The translations under genes and the position numbers were made by a program. Source: an uncultured Lachnospiraceae bacterium (GTDB taxonomy: Bacteria; Bacillota; Clostridia; Lachnospirales; Lachnospiraceae). From it: a stretch of DNA of 35,391 bases. Location: the NCBI GenBank assembly GCA_910586205.1, contig CAJUGD010000036.1, forward strand, positions 1 to 35,391, in the 5' to 3' direction. Shown here in pieces: positions 16,085 to 23,677 of this stretch. The notes below the pieces were generated by a model. The model did not search any database. It saw nothing but the letters and a program-made list of their open reading frames with translations, and was not told the origin of the DNA. How positions within the stretch are numbered: the stretch's first letter is position 1; every line of letters starts with the position of its first letter.

Positions 16085-16375
16085 TTACTTCAAACCGAAG
16101 TTCTCTTTGTACTTCTGCGGATTAGCCATGTACTCCTTATATTTTTCACGCAGACAATTTCCGCATGGCCGGTATCCTGCGGCAAGAGCCGTTTTTTCAT
16201 CGGCAAAGAATACCCGGCTTTTTTCATAGCTTCCAGGAAATCTTTTAATAGCAGAAAGAGCGGAAGGACAGTCCAGCCGTCCATAAATTTTCAGTTTCCC
16301 ATTTCCTCCAAATATTCCTGGTGTTTCGGAAAGATATTCTTTTCCATCTGCCCCAAGCAGTTTATACATTTTCAT
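16085..16375 (-). CDS. Ada-type zinc-binding domain protein
   Basis: The 96-residue protein resembles the stand-alone metal-binding domain related to the N-terminus of Ada (PF02805): IYGRLDCPSAL with C36, then SRVFFADEKTALAAGYRPCG with C71 and NC with C74. Three cysteines are seen where Ada has four zinc ligands, as I recall for this small family; methyltransferase activity is not implied. It likely binds DNA or zinc. ATG at 16375 has GGTGGAGG upstream. It lies between the PNPOx-like gene and truncated pglX, only 17 bases from the latter, so the pglX break point lies right at its 3' end. Confidence 0.8.
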   Translation of the reverse strand: MKMYKLLGADGKEYLSETPGIFGGNGKLKIYGRLDCPSALSAIKRFPGSYEKSRVFFADEKTALAAGYRPCGNCLREKYKEYMANPQKYKENFGLK

Positions 16376-16395
16376 CTAAAACCTCCACCATATTG

Positions 16396-16767
16396 TCAAA
16401 AACGGATGACTTCCGGCTCATGAGTGAATGCGCTGATCGTAGCTGTGGCATTTTTGAAATAGAATACCTGCGTATTCCCATCATCTGCTGCATACATGCC
16501 TTTCAGGGAAGGATAAGCATCCAGCATGGACTGCCGCGCCTCCACACGGTCATCCTCGATAAGCTCTCCTGCTATGCGGATCCATTCGTCGCCTTTGAAT
16601 GCACAAATCTCCGCTTTTGGATTTGCCATCAGCTGTCTCGACACATCCTTGACCTTGCCGGTCTGTATGTAGAGTTTCCCTTCAAAAATATGTGCTGTCC
16701 CGAATGGACGCACCCTCGGCTGGTCTCCTTCCACGGTCGCCAGATAGTAGACCTCTGCGTCTTTCAA
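16396..16767 (-). CDS. Pyridoxamine 5'-phosphate oxidase-like flavin-binding protein
   Basis: The product (123 residues from a TTG start) has the split-barrel fold of PNPOx-like proteins, with the typical opening VYYLATVEGDQPRVRPFGT, KLYIQTGKVKDVSRQL, and AEICAFKGDEWIRIAGEL. Such proteins bind FMN or F420 and some reduce nitroimidazoles (Nim-like), but substrate cannot be told. The start is odd: the family normally has about ten more N-terminal residues, and the frame is open upstream through ERIVKFLKDAE, yet no ATG, GTG or TTG lies there at a suitable distance from the strong AGGAGG at 16797-16802. Either TTG at 16767, 29 bases from the site, or a rare codon is used, or the start has been lost. 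It follows the GIY-YIG gene closely. Confidence 0.8.
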   Translation of the reverse strand: MKDAEVYYLATVEGDQPRVRPFGTAHIFEGKLYIQTGKVKDVSRQLMANPKAEICAFKGDEWIRIAGELIEDDRVEARQSMLDAYPSLKGMYAADDGNTQVFYFKNATATISAFTHEPEVIRF

Positions 16768-16796
16768 AAATTTTACTATTCGTTCCTTTTGATTTA

Positions 16797-16802
16797 CCTC
16801 CT
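16797..16802 (-). promoter_or_regulatory. Ribosome binding site without a standard start codon
   Basis: AGGAGG on the minus strand has no ATG, GTG or TTG in the PNPOx frame within the usual 5-12 bases; the first in-frame candidate is TTG at 16767. The downstream frame shows the expected family N-terminus before that TTG. Confidence 0.6.
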
Positions 16803-16803
16803 G

Positions 16804-17721
16804 TTATGATTCAGTTTTGCTTTCCATCTCTGTAGATTCAAGAGATTTTAATGTCTGACCGTCCTCAGTCCTCCAACTGGTCAGACCGTTCGCACTTTTT
16901 CCAATGACAAACATTGCCGCATAAGATGGGCTTGTAAACAGCATATCTTCCTGCAATATTCCTTTTTCATCAATAGGTGCATTTTTCCTGCGTTCCTTGA
17001 TAACAGCGGGAATAGTATCGTCATCCACTAAAGAAAGATGTCCGCCTCTTAGGACAACAAAGCCCTCCGCAGTTTGTATGCCGCTTGCCTCTACCTTTCC
17101 TACATTCTTAATTGTCCTCTCAAGATGAAGCCTGACATCATCATCTGATATAACAATAGCGCCGTCTTTCTTTTTTTCATCCCTTTTGCTGATTGGTTCA
17201 AATAGTTTGTGACCGAGAGTACCCATAATTACCTTTGCATAATCTATGAATTCCTCCATCTCGCTCTCTTTTTCCTCAGTAATATTTCCCAGAGTCGGAT
17301 CATTGCCATTCTTGACCTCATATCGATTTGCTTCTAATGCAAGATTACAGAAGCGATTCTCAAGATAACTGATTTCCGTGGGACCAAATGAATTGTTTGA
17401 TGTCGTAAAAACAACCGCCTCAGTCCAATAGTCCTTGTCCGGATTCCGTTTATGTTCCTGCAGACGATTGAGGATGCCTTCGCCGTTTTTCCTTGCTCCG
17501 GCTTGCCCAATATAAACAACACCTTTCCCTGTCTCATCGGATGCGCCAAACAAAAAGTAAACCCCACTCTGTTTCAAATCGTCACGTTCCTTACATTTAT
17601 CCAATTCTATTCTTGGAATCCTATATGCAACTCCAGTCCAGTTTGCCAAAGTGCATTTTATTCTTCCTCTGGCATCGCCATCCATCAAAAACAAATTGAT
17701 ACTTTTTCCCCGTGCTGCCAT
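16804..17721 (-). CDS. GIY-YIG nuclease family protein with DUF4357-like C-terminus
   Basis: The 305-residue protein has a GIY-YIG domain: GVYFLFG (53-59), VVYIGQAG (68-75), the conserved arginine in ILNRLQEH (R86), and a glutamate in TEISYLENRF. The C-terminal part (GFVVLRGGHLSL, PSYAAMFVIGKSANGLTSW) matches the DUF4357 type found in many stand-alone GIY-YIG proteins. Cleavage of DNA is predicted from the family; the target is unknown. ATG at 17721 follows GGAGG; the upstream in-frame ATG at 17748 would translate the ribosome binding site. Such proteins are frequent near restriction and BREX loci, and here it borders a recombinase relic. Confidence 0.85.
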   Translation of the reverse strand: MAARGKSINLFLMDGDARGRIKCTLANWTGVAYRIPRIELDKCKERDDLKQSGVYFLFGASDETGKGVVYIGQAGARKNGEGILNRLQEHKRNPDKDYWTEAVVFTTSNNSFGPTEISYLENRFCNLALEANRYEVKNGNDPTLGNITEEKESEMEEFIDYAKVIMGTLGHKLFEPISKRDEKKKDGAIVISDDDVRLHLERTIKNVGKVEASGIQTAEGFVVLRGGHLSLVDDDTIPAVIKERRKNAPIDEKGILQEDMLFTSPSYAAMFVIGKSANGLTSWRTEDGQTLKSLESTEMESKTES

Positions 17722-17811
17722 ATAACCGCCTCCACAAATTTTCCGCAATCCAGTTACGCAGATTAATGACTAATTATAACCCAGATTTGTGAATATTTCC
17801 ATATCCTAACG

Positions 17812-17842
17812 AAAAAAAGACACCCAGCCGCAGCCGAGTGTC
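17812..17842 (-). terminator. Rho-independent terminator after the recombinase relic
   Basis: GACACTC pairs with GGGTGTC around a ten-base loop (17819-17842) and is followed on the minus strand by seven T (17812-17818). It lies ten bases after the stop codon of the relic, probably inherited with it. Confidence 0.85.
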
Positions 17843-17852
17843 CCAAATTCCC

Positions 17853-18077
17853 TTATGCCTGTATCTCTGAGCCGTTCCGGAAAGTGACCGTGATCTCCTT
17901 TTTCTTGCTGACCGTCACGAAATCCACCATGCAGCCCCAGAGCCGTTCGTCAAATTCTGCGATGGAGCCGTCCTGCTTTTTCAGCATCCTGATAAAGTCC
18001 ACCAGCCTTTCGCTCTGCGCTTCCTTGGCAGAGATGGCAGCTGCCACCTCATCGTACCGCGTCTTTGCCGTTTCAGA
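17853..18077 (-). pseudogene. Large serine recombinase, C-terminal relic
   Basis: The last about 74 codons read SETAKTRYDEVAAAISAKEA, RLVDFIRMLKKQDGSIAEFD, WGCMVDFVTVSKKKEITVTF and RNGSEIQA, the typical C-terminal end of TndX/TnpX-like large serine recombinases of clostridial mobile elements. The open frame extends upstream to 18158 but residues 1 to about 27 (opening MISYSFCPPTICRSD) do not look like the family, and the catalytic resolvase domain, usually over 400 residues away, is absent. It is therefore inactive. Its place between the defence island and the housekeeping genes suggests an old integrated element whose edge lay here. Confidence 0.8.
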
Positions 18078-18284
18078 ACAGATGGAACAGAAAAAAAACC
18101 GCCCAGCTAAAGAATCAGAACGGCAGATAGTGGGCGGGCAGAAAGAGTAGGAAATCAAAACCTACTACAAATTTACAGGCTATATCGGATAACATCCGCT
18201 TCCATTCTTAAAGATAACATCTCATTTAAATGATATGAGGTTCTTTCTGGCTGTCCCTTATAAAAATTCATATTTTCGCATTAT

Positions 18285-18313
18285 AAAAAGCCGGCAGAAA
18301 AAAATCTGCCCGC
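18285..18313 (-). terminator. Terminator of the small conserved protein gene
   Basis: On the minus strand GCGGGCAGA pairs with TCTGCCGGC (one mismatch) around a T-rich loop and is followed by five T. It lies about 65 bases after the stop codon at 18378. Confidence 0.75.
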
Positions 18314-18377
18314 TTTCCGGTAAACCAGCTTCCATTCTTTTATTTATCACTTACCTTCAAATATATATAATCAGAAT

Positions 18378-18599
18378 TTACTTAAACATATCCATTAAAG
18401 TATCAGCAGCTTTAGATACTCCGTCGATTGTTAGCTTTGCCTTTACTCCATCTATGATTTTCATAATAACATCATCCGGCAGATCAATACCAATTACATT
18501 TTCTATTACCTTTACCGGCTCTTTTTCAAACTGCTCTTTAATATTAGGATTTTTTGAAATTTCTTCCATAAGATTGTTGATCTGTCCTTTAATATCCAT
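18378..18599 (-). CDS. Small conserved clostridial protein
   Basis: The 73-residue protein begins MDIKGQINNLMEEISKNPN and continues with a segment like EPVKVIENVIGIDLPDD before a helical end. I recall similar 70-80-residue proteins in many Lachnospiraceae; their function is unknown to me. The middle segment resembles the nitrile-hydratase-like/Nif11 leader-peptide pattern (x-DP-x-A-x-E-x-x-G-x-x-L-P), but no maturation enzymes are nearby, so a precursor-peptide role is only a possibility. ATG at 18599 is preceded by GGAGG; the in-frame ATG at 18614 overlaps that site. It has its own promoter and terminator, so it is a single-gene unit. Confidence 0.8.
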   Translation of the reverse strand: MDIKGQINNLMEEISKNPNIKEQFEKEPVKVIENVIGIDLPDDVIMKIIDGVKAKLTIDGVSKAADTLMDMFK

Positions 18600-18683
18600 G
18601 ACTTGTTCCTCCATAATCTATCTGGTATATTTTTTCACAGATTTCTCTGTTTATAAAAATATGCCTTATTTTATTTTGTTTTT

Positions 18684-18712
18684 ATTGTACAATAAATTTA
18701 AACAAATTTCAA
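18684..18712 (-). promoter_or_regulatory. Predicted sigma-A promoter of the small conserved protein gene
   Basis: TTGAAA (18707-18712 on the complement) and TACAAT (18684-18689) are spaced by 17 bases within an AT-rich stretch, about 85 bases upstream of the start codon. Confidence 0.75.
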
Positions 18713-18798
18713 CAAAATCGCAGCTTCCATTTTTTCAAAGCTCCGTTAAGATCATCACATTGACCCATAAACAAACAAATATCCTGGCCAAATTATAT

Positions 18799-18855
18799 CT
18801 GATGAAACTCTACAGGACAGCGTGCCCCGCTTTATCGGGCAGAAATTTTCATCAG
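18799..18855. repeat. Nested inverted repeat in gene-free stretch
   Basis: CTGATGAAA (18799-18807) pairs with TTTCATCAG (18847-18855); inside it GCCC (18824-18827) pairs with GGGC (18837-18840). The stretch 18713-19054 has no gene; besides this structure it holds a purine-rich run of AAGGC/AAGAAGG-like words (18856-18900) and the terminator at 18889-18921. A structured RNA or a relic of a small element are both possible. Confidence 0.55.
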
Positions 18856-18888
18856 CAAGGCGAAGAAGCAAGGCCAAGAAGGAAGGCC

Positions 18889-18921
18889 AAAAAGGAAGGC
18901 GATGCAGCGACATCGCCTTCC
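18889..18921 (-). terminator. Terminator downstream of the dipeptidase gene
   Basis: A perfect 11-base stem GGAAGGCGATG/CATCGCCTTCC with a six-base loop (18894-18921) is followed on the minus strand by five T. It lies about 130 bases after the stop codon at 19055 and likely ends the prfC-yqeY-pepV transcript. Confidence 0.8.
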
Positions 18922-19054
18922 GCCAAAAATACAGCTTAATGGAAATTTATGCAAGGAAGATCTGCCTGAGTACAACCCACTCAACCCACCAATCATCCAT
19001 TTAAGAATTATCTAAACACCTGCGTGTGTGTGATAAGGTCTGCAGCATCCTGCC

Positions 19055-20461
19055 TCACCCGCACAGCTCTACAATCGCCTGAGCAAACATTTTTGCGCTC
19101 GTCACCAGCTCCTCCACCACGGCAAACTCATCCGCCCCATGCATTCTGTTTTCGGTTCCAGGCATGGAGGCTCCGAATGCAACTCCGTTTTTCAGATCAT
19201 GCACATAGGTTCCGCCGCCAATGGCAAGGCATTCTCCTTTCTGTCCGGTATAACGCTCATAAATATTCAAAAGTGTTTTTACCAATAAGGAATCTTCATT
19301 TACTATATGAGGAGGCGTCATGGAATCATTCAGCAGGCAAATTCCGTTCTCTGCCATTTTGCTTTTGATCACCTTCAGAACGTTTTCTTCATTTCCGCAG
19401 GCAGAAACCCGGCTGTCAAACTGACCGTCTAAGCCAGCCTTATCCACTGTCAGCATGGAAAAAGCCAGTGTCAGCCGCCCTGAAACCTTATCCTCCATGT
19501 CTACCCCCAAAGCCGTTCCGTTTACGTCTCCATGAGGCATCAAGGCTGATGTCTTTTTCAGGCATTCGATCTGAGGACATGGGGCAAAGGGCAGGCTGCA
19601 CAAAAGAGTTAACAAACCAGTAATGGCATTGTTTCCTTCTTCCGGCCTGCTGGCATGAGATCCGGCTCCTACTGCCGTGATCTCGCAGAAGGCTTCCTGC
19701 AAAGCAAACTGAAATTCAATTCCTGTTTTCTCCTTTACATCTTCTGCTGCCTTTTCCAACACAGAAAGCTCCAATCCTTCTACTGTGGCTTTTGCCTTTC
19801 CCGGAACCACATTAATTTTGGTTCCTGCTTCCACCTTCACCAATCTTGGAAGTGCGTCCGATGCCGGAAATTCGGCTGTAAAATGTCCTTCCAGCCGTCC
19901 CTTTTCCACATTTACCACCGGATACTGTCCGTCTGGAGAAAAGGTCATGGGCGCTTCCTTTTCTATTTCATAATAATGCCGGATATCCGAGCTTCCGCAC
20001 TCCTCATCTGTTCCCAGGATCAGGCGGACATTTTTCTTTAAAGGAATTCCCAGTTCTTTAACAGCCCGCATGGCATAAAGAGCTGCCACAGCCGGGCCTT
20101 TATCGTCTGCGGTGCCGCGCCCGTAGAGCATCCCGTCCTTTACTGCCGGCTCAAAGGGCTTTGTCACCTGCCATCCTTCTCCCGCCGGAACAATATCTAA
20201 GTGGGCCAGAATATCCAACTGACTGGGAAGGGTAACGTCAAAGTCCACACATCCCACATACCCGTCGTAATCCTGCACCTCAAATCCATACCCCTCCGCC
20301 ATGTCAAGAGCCGAATCCAGACACTCTGCCACAGCCGGACCATACGGCATATCCTCCTCTGCCGGCATCTTCACACTGTTGATTCTGCACAGCTCACAGA
20401 TGTCTTCTATCATTTCCTGGGTATGGGCATTCATATATTCTTCTATTTTTTCTTTGTACAT
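19055..20461 (-). CDS. pepV: M20 family zinc dipeptidase, PepV type
   Basis: The 468-residue enzyme belongs to the M20 metallopeptidases of the PepV/Xaa-His dipeptidase type, which cleave dipeptides in the cytoplasm. The metal-binding set is visible: AHLDIVPAG (H87, with the catalytic D89), GRGTADDKGP (D119), TDEECGSSD (E153 catalytic, E154 metal), SPDGQYPV (D177), and a late histidine in GGGTYVHDLKNG. The lid domain lies between about 185 and 380. Length is normal for PepV. ATG at 20461 is preceded by AGGAGG, and the gene starts 33 bases after yqeY, so it is probably co-transcribed with it. The exact peptide preference cannot be read from sequence. Confidence 0.92.
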   Translation of the reverse strand: MYKEKIEEYMNAHTQEMIEDICELCRINSVKMPAEEDMPYGPAVAECLDSALDMAEGYGFEVQDYDGYVGCVDFDVTLPSQLDILAHLDIVPAGEGWQVTKPFEPAVKDGMLYGRGTADDKGPAVAALYAMRAVKELGIPLKKNVRLILGTDEECGSSDIRHYYEIEKEAPMTFSPDGQYPVVNVEKGRLEGHFTAEFPASDALPRLVKVEAGTKINVVPGKAKATVEGLELSVLEKAAEDVKEKTGIEFQFALQEAFCEITAVGAGSHASRPEEGNNAITGLLTLLCSLPFAPCPQIECLKKTSALMPHGDVNGTALGVDMEDKVSGRLTLAFSMLTVDKAGLDGQFDSRVSACGNEENVLKVIKSKMAENGICLLNDSMTPPHIVNEDSLLVKTLLNIYERYTGQKGECLAIGGGTYVHDLKNGVAFGASMPGTENRMHGADEFAVVEELVTSAKMFAQAIVELCG

Positions 20462-20494
20462 GTAAGATTTCCTCCTAAAATTATGATCGCTGTT

Positions 20495-20944
20495 CTATTT
20501 TTTCATCATTTCTGACAATGTCTCATTTACCAGCTTGCCGTCTGCCTTTCCTTTTACTTTCGGCATCAGCGCCTTCATGATTTTCCCTTTATCCTGATTG
20601 GAAGGCTCCTGGATTCCCAGCTCTGCCAATACCCCGGCAATAACCTCCCGGATCTGCTCCACTCCCATGTCTTCTGGAGCAAACTCCTTATATACGGCGA
20701 TTCTTCCCGCTGCCTCCTCTCGGATATCATCCCGGCCGGCCGGAGCCGAGTCATAGGTTTCCTGCGTCTGACGGATTTCCTTTTTTACAATAGCATTTTC
20801 TTCATCCTCTGTCAGATCTGCCCGCTTGTCAATCTGGGCGTTTTTCAGCGCAGAAAGAAGCATGGATAATGCATCCTTTCTAGGCTTATCCTTTGCCTTC
20901 ATGGCCTCAACCATAGCGGCTCTCACAAGATCAATCTTACTCAT
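20495..20944 (-). CDS. yqeY: GatB/YqeY domain protein
   Basis: The 149-residue protein is a full-length YqeY-type protein, related to the C-terminal tail domain of GatB of the tRNA amidotransferase. Recognisable are the opening MSKIDLVRAAMVEAMKAKD, ALSMLLSALKNAQID, the segment IVKKEIRQTQETYDSA, and the C-terminal helical part GKIMKALMPKVKGKADGKLV. Its function is not settled; a link with tRNA-dependent amidation or tRNA binding is assumed from the domain. ATG at 20944 has AAAGGATG upstream. It lies about 110 bases after prfC and 33 bases before pepV, all in one direction. Confidence 0.93.
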   Translation of the reverse strand: MSKIDLVRAAMVEAMKAKDKPRKDALSMLLSALKNAQIDKRADLTEDEENAIVKKEIRQTQETYDSAPAGRDDIREEAAGRIAVYKEFAPEDMGVEQIREVIAGVLAELGIQEPSNQDKGKIMKALMPKVKGKADGKLVNETLSEMMKK

Positions 20945-21000
20945 TTCCCATCATCCTTTCTTAGATTCTTTCATTGCTGCTTACCAGAGTATCTCTCCTG

Positions 21001-21037
21001 GAGCGTGTCTGAAAATTGCTTTCCGCCAGACACGCTC
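21001..21037. repeat. Perfect 11-bp inverted repeat between prfC and yqeY
   Basis: GAGCGTGTCTG (21001-21011) pairs with CAGACACGCTC (21027-21037). There is no T-run on either side, so it is more likely an mRNA processing or stabilising hairpin than a terminator. Confidence 0.7.
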
Positions 21038-21053
21038 TAAGCAACATCCCATC

Positions 21054-22646
21054 TTAGCTCCGCCCAAATTCCTCTAACACCAGTCCCGGATTTCGATCCA
21101 GAACCATCCCCACACTCCAACTGTTCACAAACAGCAGGAGAGGATTGTCTTTTAAGTCCTTGATCCGTTTCATGTCTGAAGTTCCCTGGATCTTTTCCAC
21201 GTCTATCTCATCCCTGTTTCCGATCCAGCGAATATATTCATAGGGCAGCTTTTCCAGCTTTACCTCCACATTGTATTCATTTTCCAGACGATAGGTCAGT
21301 ACCTCAAACTGCAGCTCCCCCACCACGCCCACAATGATTTCTTCCATCCCTGTATTAAATTCCTGGAAAATTTGGATCGCACCTTCCTGGGCAATCTGGC
21401 TTACACCCTTTAGAAACTGCTTCCGCTTCATAGTATCCATCTGCCTCACACGGGCAAAATGCTCCGGCGCAAAGGTAGGGATTCCCTCAAATTCAAACTT
21501 CTCATTGGACAGACATAAAGTATCCCCTATAGAAAATATCCCCGGGTCAAATACTCCGATAATATCCCCTGCATATGCCTCCTCCACAATCTTGCGATCC
21601 TGAGCCATCATCTGCTGTGGCTGGGAAAGACGAAGCTTTTTGCCTCCCTGAATGTGGTTTACCTCCATCCCGGCCTCAAACTTCCCTGATACGATCCGCA
21701 TAAAAGCAATCCTGTCGCGGTGAGCCTTATTCATATTGGCCTGGATCTTAAACACAAAGGCAGAAAAATCCTCTCCAAAAGGATCCACCTCCCCTGTTTT
21801 TGTCTTTCTTGCCAGAGGCGAGGTCGTCATCTTCAGAAAATGCTGCAGAAAGGTCTCCACGCCAAAGTTGGTAAGCGCTGACCCGAAAAACACAGGAGAC
21901 AGATTCCCCCTGCTCACCCTCTCCTGATCAAATTCATCACTGGCGCCGTCCAACAGCTCGATCTCATCTAAAAGCTGCTGGTGATAATCTGCCCCAATCA
22001 CTGTTTCTGCATCCGTTCCTTCTAAGTCAAAGGTTTCTGACGCTACCTCTTTTTGTCCCCCCATCGAAGCCGTAAAGGTGGTGATTTTTTTGGTATTCCG
22101 GTCATAAACCCCCTTAAAATTCTTTCCGCAGCCAATGGGCCAGTTGACAGGGCAGGTGCGGATGCCCAGCACATTTTCAATCTCATCCATCAGCTCAAAG
22201 GGATCCCTTGCCTCCCGGTCCATCTTGTTGATAAAGGTAAAAATGGGAATCCCACGCATTACACATACTTTAAAAAGCTTGATGGTCTGGGCCTCCACGC
22301 CTTTGGAGCCGTCGATTACCATCACTGCACTGTCTGCTGCCATCAAAGTCCTGTAAGTGTCCTCCGAAAAGTCCTGATGGCCCGGCGTATCCAGGATATT
22401 GATGCAGAATCCGCCGTATTCAAACTGCATCACGGACGAGGTAACGGAAATTCCTCTTTCCTTCTCGATCTCCATCCAGTCTGATACCGCATATTTGGCT
22501 GCCTTGCGCCCTTTCACAGTCCCGGCCAGGTTGATGGCGCCTCCATACAGCAGAAATTTCTCCGTCAAGGTAGTCTTTCCGGCATCCGGGTGGGAAATAA
22601 TGGCAAAGGTTCTTCGTTTCTTTATTTCTTCATTTTTGTTTGGCAA
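21054..22646 (-). CDS. prfC: Peptide chain release factor 3
   Basis: RF3 is the GTPase that releases RF1/RF2 from the ribosome after termination. The protein of about 530 residues shows G1 SHPDAGKTTLTE, the switch region GISVTSSVMQFEY, G3 DTPGHQDFSEDTYR and G4 INKMDRE, then the domain II-III part typical of RF3 (VVGELQFEVLTYRLENEYNV). I prefer the TTG start at 22646, because GGAGGAG lies six bases before it; the in-frame ATG at 22661 has no ribosome binding site and would translate that site. The gain is only five residues. It heads the prfC-yqeY-pepV group. Confidence 0.95.
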   Translation of the reverse strand: MPNKNEEIKKRRTFAIISHPDAGKTTLTEKFLLYGGAINLAGTVKGRKAAKYAVSDWMEIEKERGISVTSSVMQFEYGGFCINILDTPGHQDFSEDTYRTLMAADSAVMVIDGSKGVEAQTIKLFKVCVMRGIPIFTFINKMDREARDPFELMDEIENVLGIRTCPVNWPIGCGKNFKGVYDRNTKKITTFTASMGGQKEVASETFDLEGTDAETVIGADYHQQLLDEIELLDGASDEFDQERVSRGNLSPVFFGSALTNFGVETFLQHFLKMTTSPLARKTKTGEVDPFGEDFSAFVFKIQANMNKAHRDRIAFMRIVSGKFEAGMEVNHIQGGKKLRLSQPQQMMAQDRKIVEEAYAGDIIGVFDPGIFSIGDTLCLSNEKFEFEGIPTFAPEHFARVRQMDTMKRKQFLKGVSQIAQEGAIQIFQEFNTGMEEIIVGVVGELQFEVLTYRLENEYNVEVKLEKLPYEYIRWIGNRDEIDVEKIQGTSDMKRIKDLKDNPLLLFVNSWSVGMVLDRNPGLVLEEFGRS

Positions 22647-22668
22647 AGATGTCTCCTCCATTGCTTCT

Positions 22669-22692
22669 ATTCATGAATTGTTTGTCATGAAT
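22669..22692. repeat. 8-bp inverted repeat upstream of prfC
   Basis: ATTCATGA (22669-22676) and TCATGAAT (22685-22692) form a perfect inverted repeat with eight bases between, located about 25 bases upstream of the RF3 start. It could be an operator or a small hairpin in the leader. Confidence 0.5.
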
Positions 22693-22723
22693 CATTGATA
22701 TTTGGTAAAAATCCATGGAACAT

Positions 22724-23554
22724 TCACCGCTTCTTCCAGCGTTGATTCTCAATCCAGGATTGTACCATCAAAACCCAGCTTTGGCAAGTCGGTTCCAGCA
22801 GATAATCCCTGTTTCCGGCAGTCTCCTCTGTGGCCAGAGACAGCCCGTGACAGCCTGACGGATAAATGTGCATCTCATAATTCACATGGCTTTTCTGCAT
22901 GGCCCAGGCCAAAAGAAGGCTGTTCTCTACGGGCACCGTGTCATCTGTAACCGTATGCCAGAGAAATACCGGCGGCATATCTTCTGTCACATGAAACTCC
23001 AAAGAGACTGCCTGTCCTAACTCCGGCTGGGCATTCTCGCCTAAAAGTTCCTGAAAGGAAGCAGGATGGCAGTGTTCTCCTGCGGTAATCACCGGATAGC
23101 AGAGAATCAGGCCGTCAGGCCGCACTTCCTCTGCTGTTCTTCCTATGGCTTCATAGGTCACGGATCGGTTCCAGAATGTTCCGATACTGCATGCCAAATG
23201 GCCTCCTGCTGAAAATCCGCACACCAACACTGAGTTTGGATCCACATACCATTCCTCTGCATGATCCCGCACTGTGGCAATAGCCATGGCCAGCTCCCGC
23301 AGCGCCACAGGAAACCGGTTGGGAGACACACTGTAATCCAGGACACAGGCGTGACATCCCATGGCCAGGAATTTCATAGCCACCGGCTCGCTCTCCCGGT
23401 CTGAGCAGCGCTGATATCCTCCTCCCGGAACCACAATCACCAAAGGCCGCCTTTTCTCCGGTGATGTGCTGACCGGATCCAGCAGATATGCGGTCAGCCA
23501 TGCTTCCCCCGTCTTCTGCCCCTGAACGGTCATGTTAATCTTATCATATCTCAT
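22724..23554 (-). CDS. Alpha/beta hydrolase, esterase-like
   Basis: The 276-residue protein is an alpha/beta hydrolase of the BD-FAE/esterase-lipase type. The oxyanion segment VVPGGGYQRCSDRE lies near the N-terminus, the nucleophile serine sits in VCGFSAGGH, the acidic residue in WHTVTDDTVPVEN, and the histidine in PSGCHGLSLA. It probably deacetylates or de-esterifies sugar or xylan-derived substrates in the cytoplasm; no signal peptide is seen. ATG at 23554 (MRYDKINMTVQ) follows GGGGAGG at seven bases; the longer in-frame start at 23620 has no such site. It stands between coaBC and prfC with gaps of about 120 and 75 bases, so operon membership is uncertain. Confidence 0.9.
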   Translation of the reverse strand: MRYDKINMTVQGQKTGEAWLTAYLLDPVSTSPEKRRPLVIVVPGGGYQRCSDRESEPVAMKFLAMGCHACVLDYSVSPNRFPVALRELAMAIATVRDHAEEWYVDPNSVLVCGFSAGGHLACSIGTFWNRSVTYEAIGRTAEEVRPDGLILCYPVITAGEHCHPASFQELLGENAQPELGQAVSLEFHVTEDMPPVFLWHTVTDDTVPVENSLLLAWAMQKSHVNYEMHIYPSGCHGLSLATEETAGNRDYLLEPTCQSWVLMVQSWIENQRWKKR

Positions 23555-23677
23555 ATAGAATCCTCCCCTTAATGCTTTTTTCAAATCATATCCGATAACA
23601 CAAATGCTCGGCAAACCCAAAGCAGTATCCTGGGAAATGCAGAATAAACAAAGTTCGCTGTAGTATCAGGGTGTGTC

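Noticed and set aside
18378..18599. Leader peptide of a modified natural product
   Set aside because: There is a loose similarity to Nif11/nitrile-hydratase-type leaders, but no maturation enzyme or exporter is near and the family is widespread.
18235..18939. Plus-strand open frame of 234 codons
   Set aside because: It runs through the antisense of the small conserved gene, its promoter and two terminators; the composition is not protein-like.
21001..21037. Terminator between prfC and yqeY
   Set aside because: The stem is perfect but no T-run follows on either strand.
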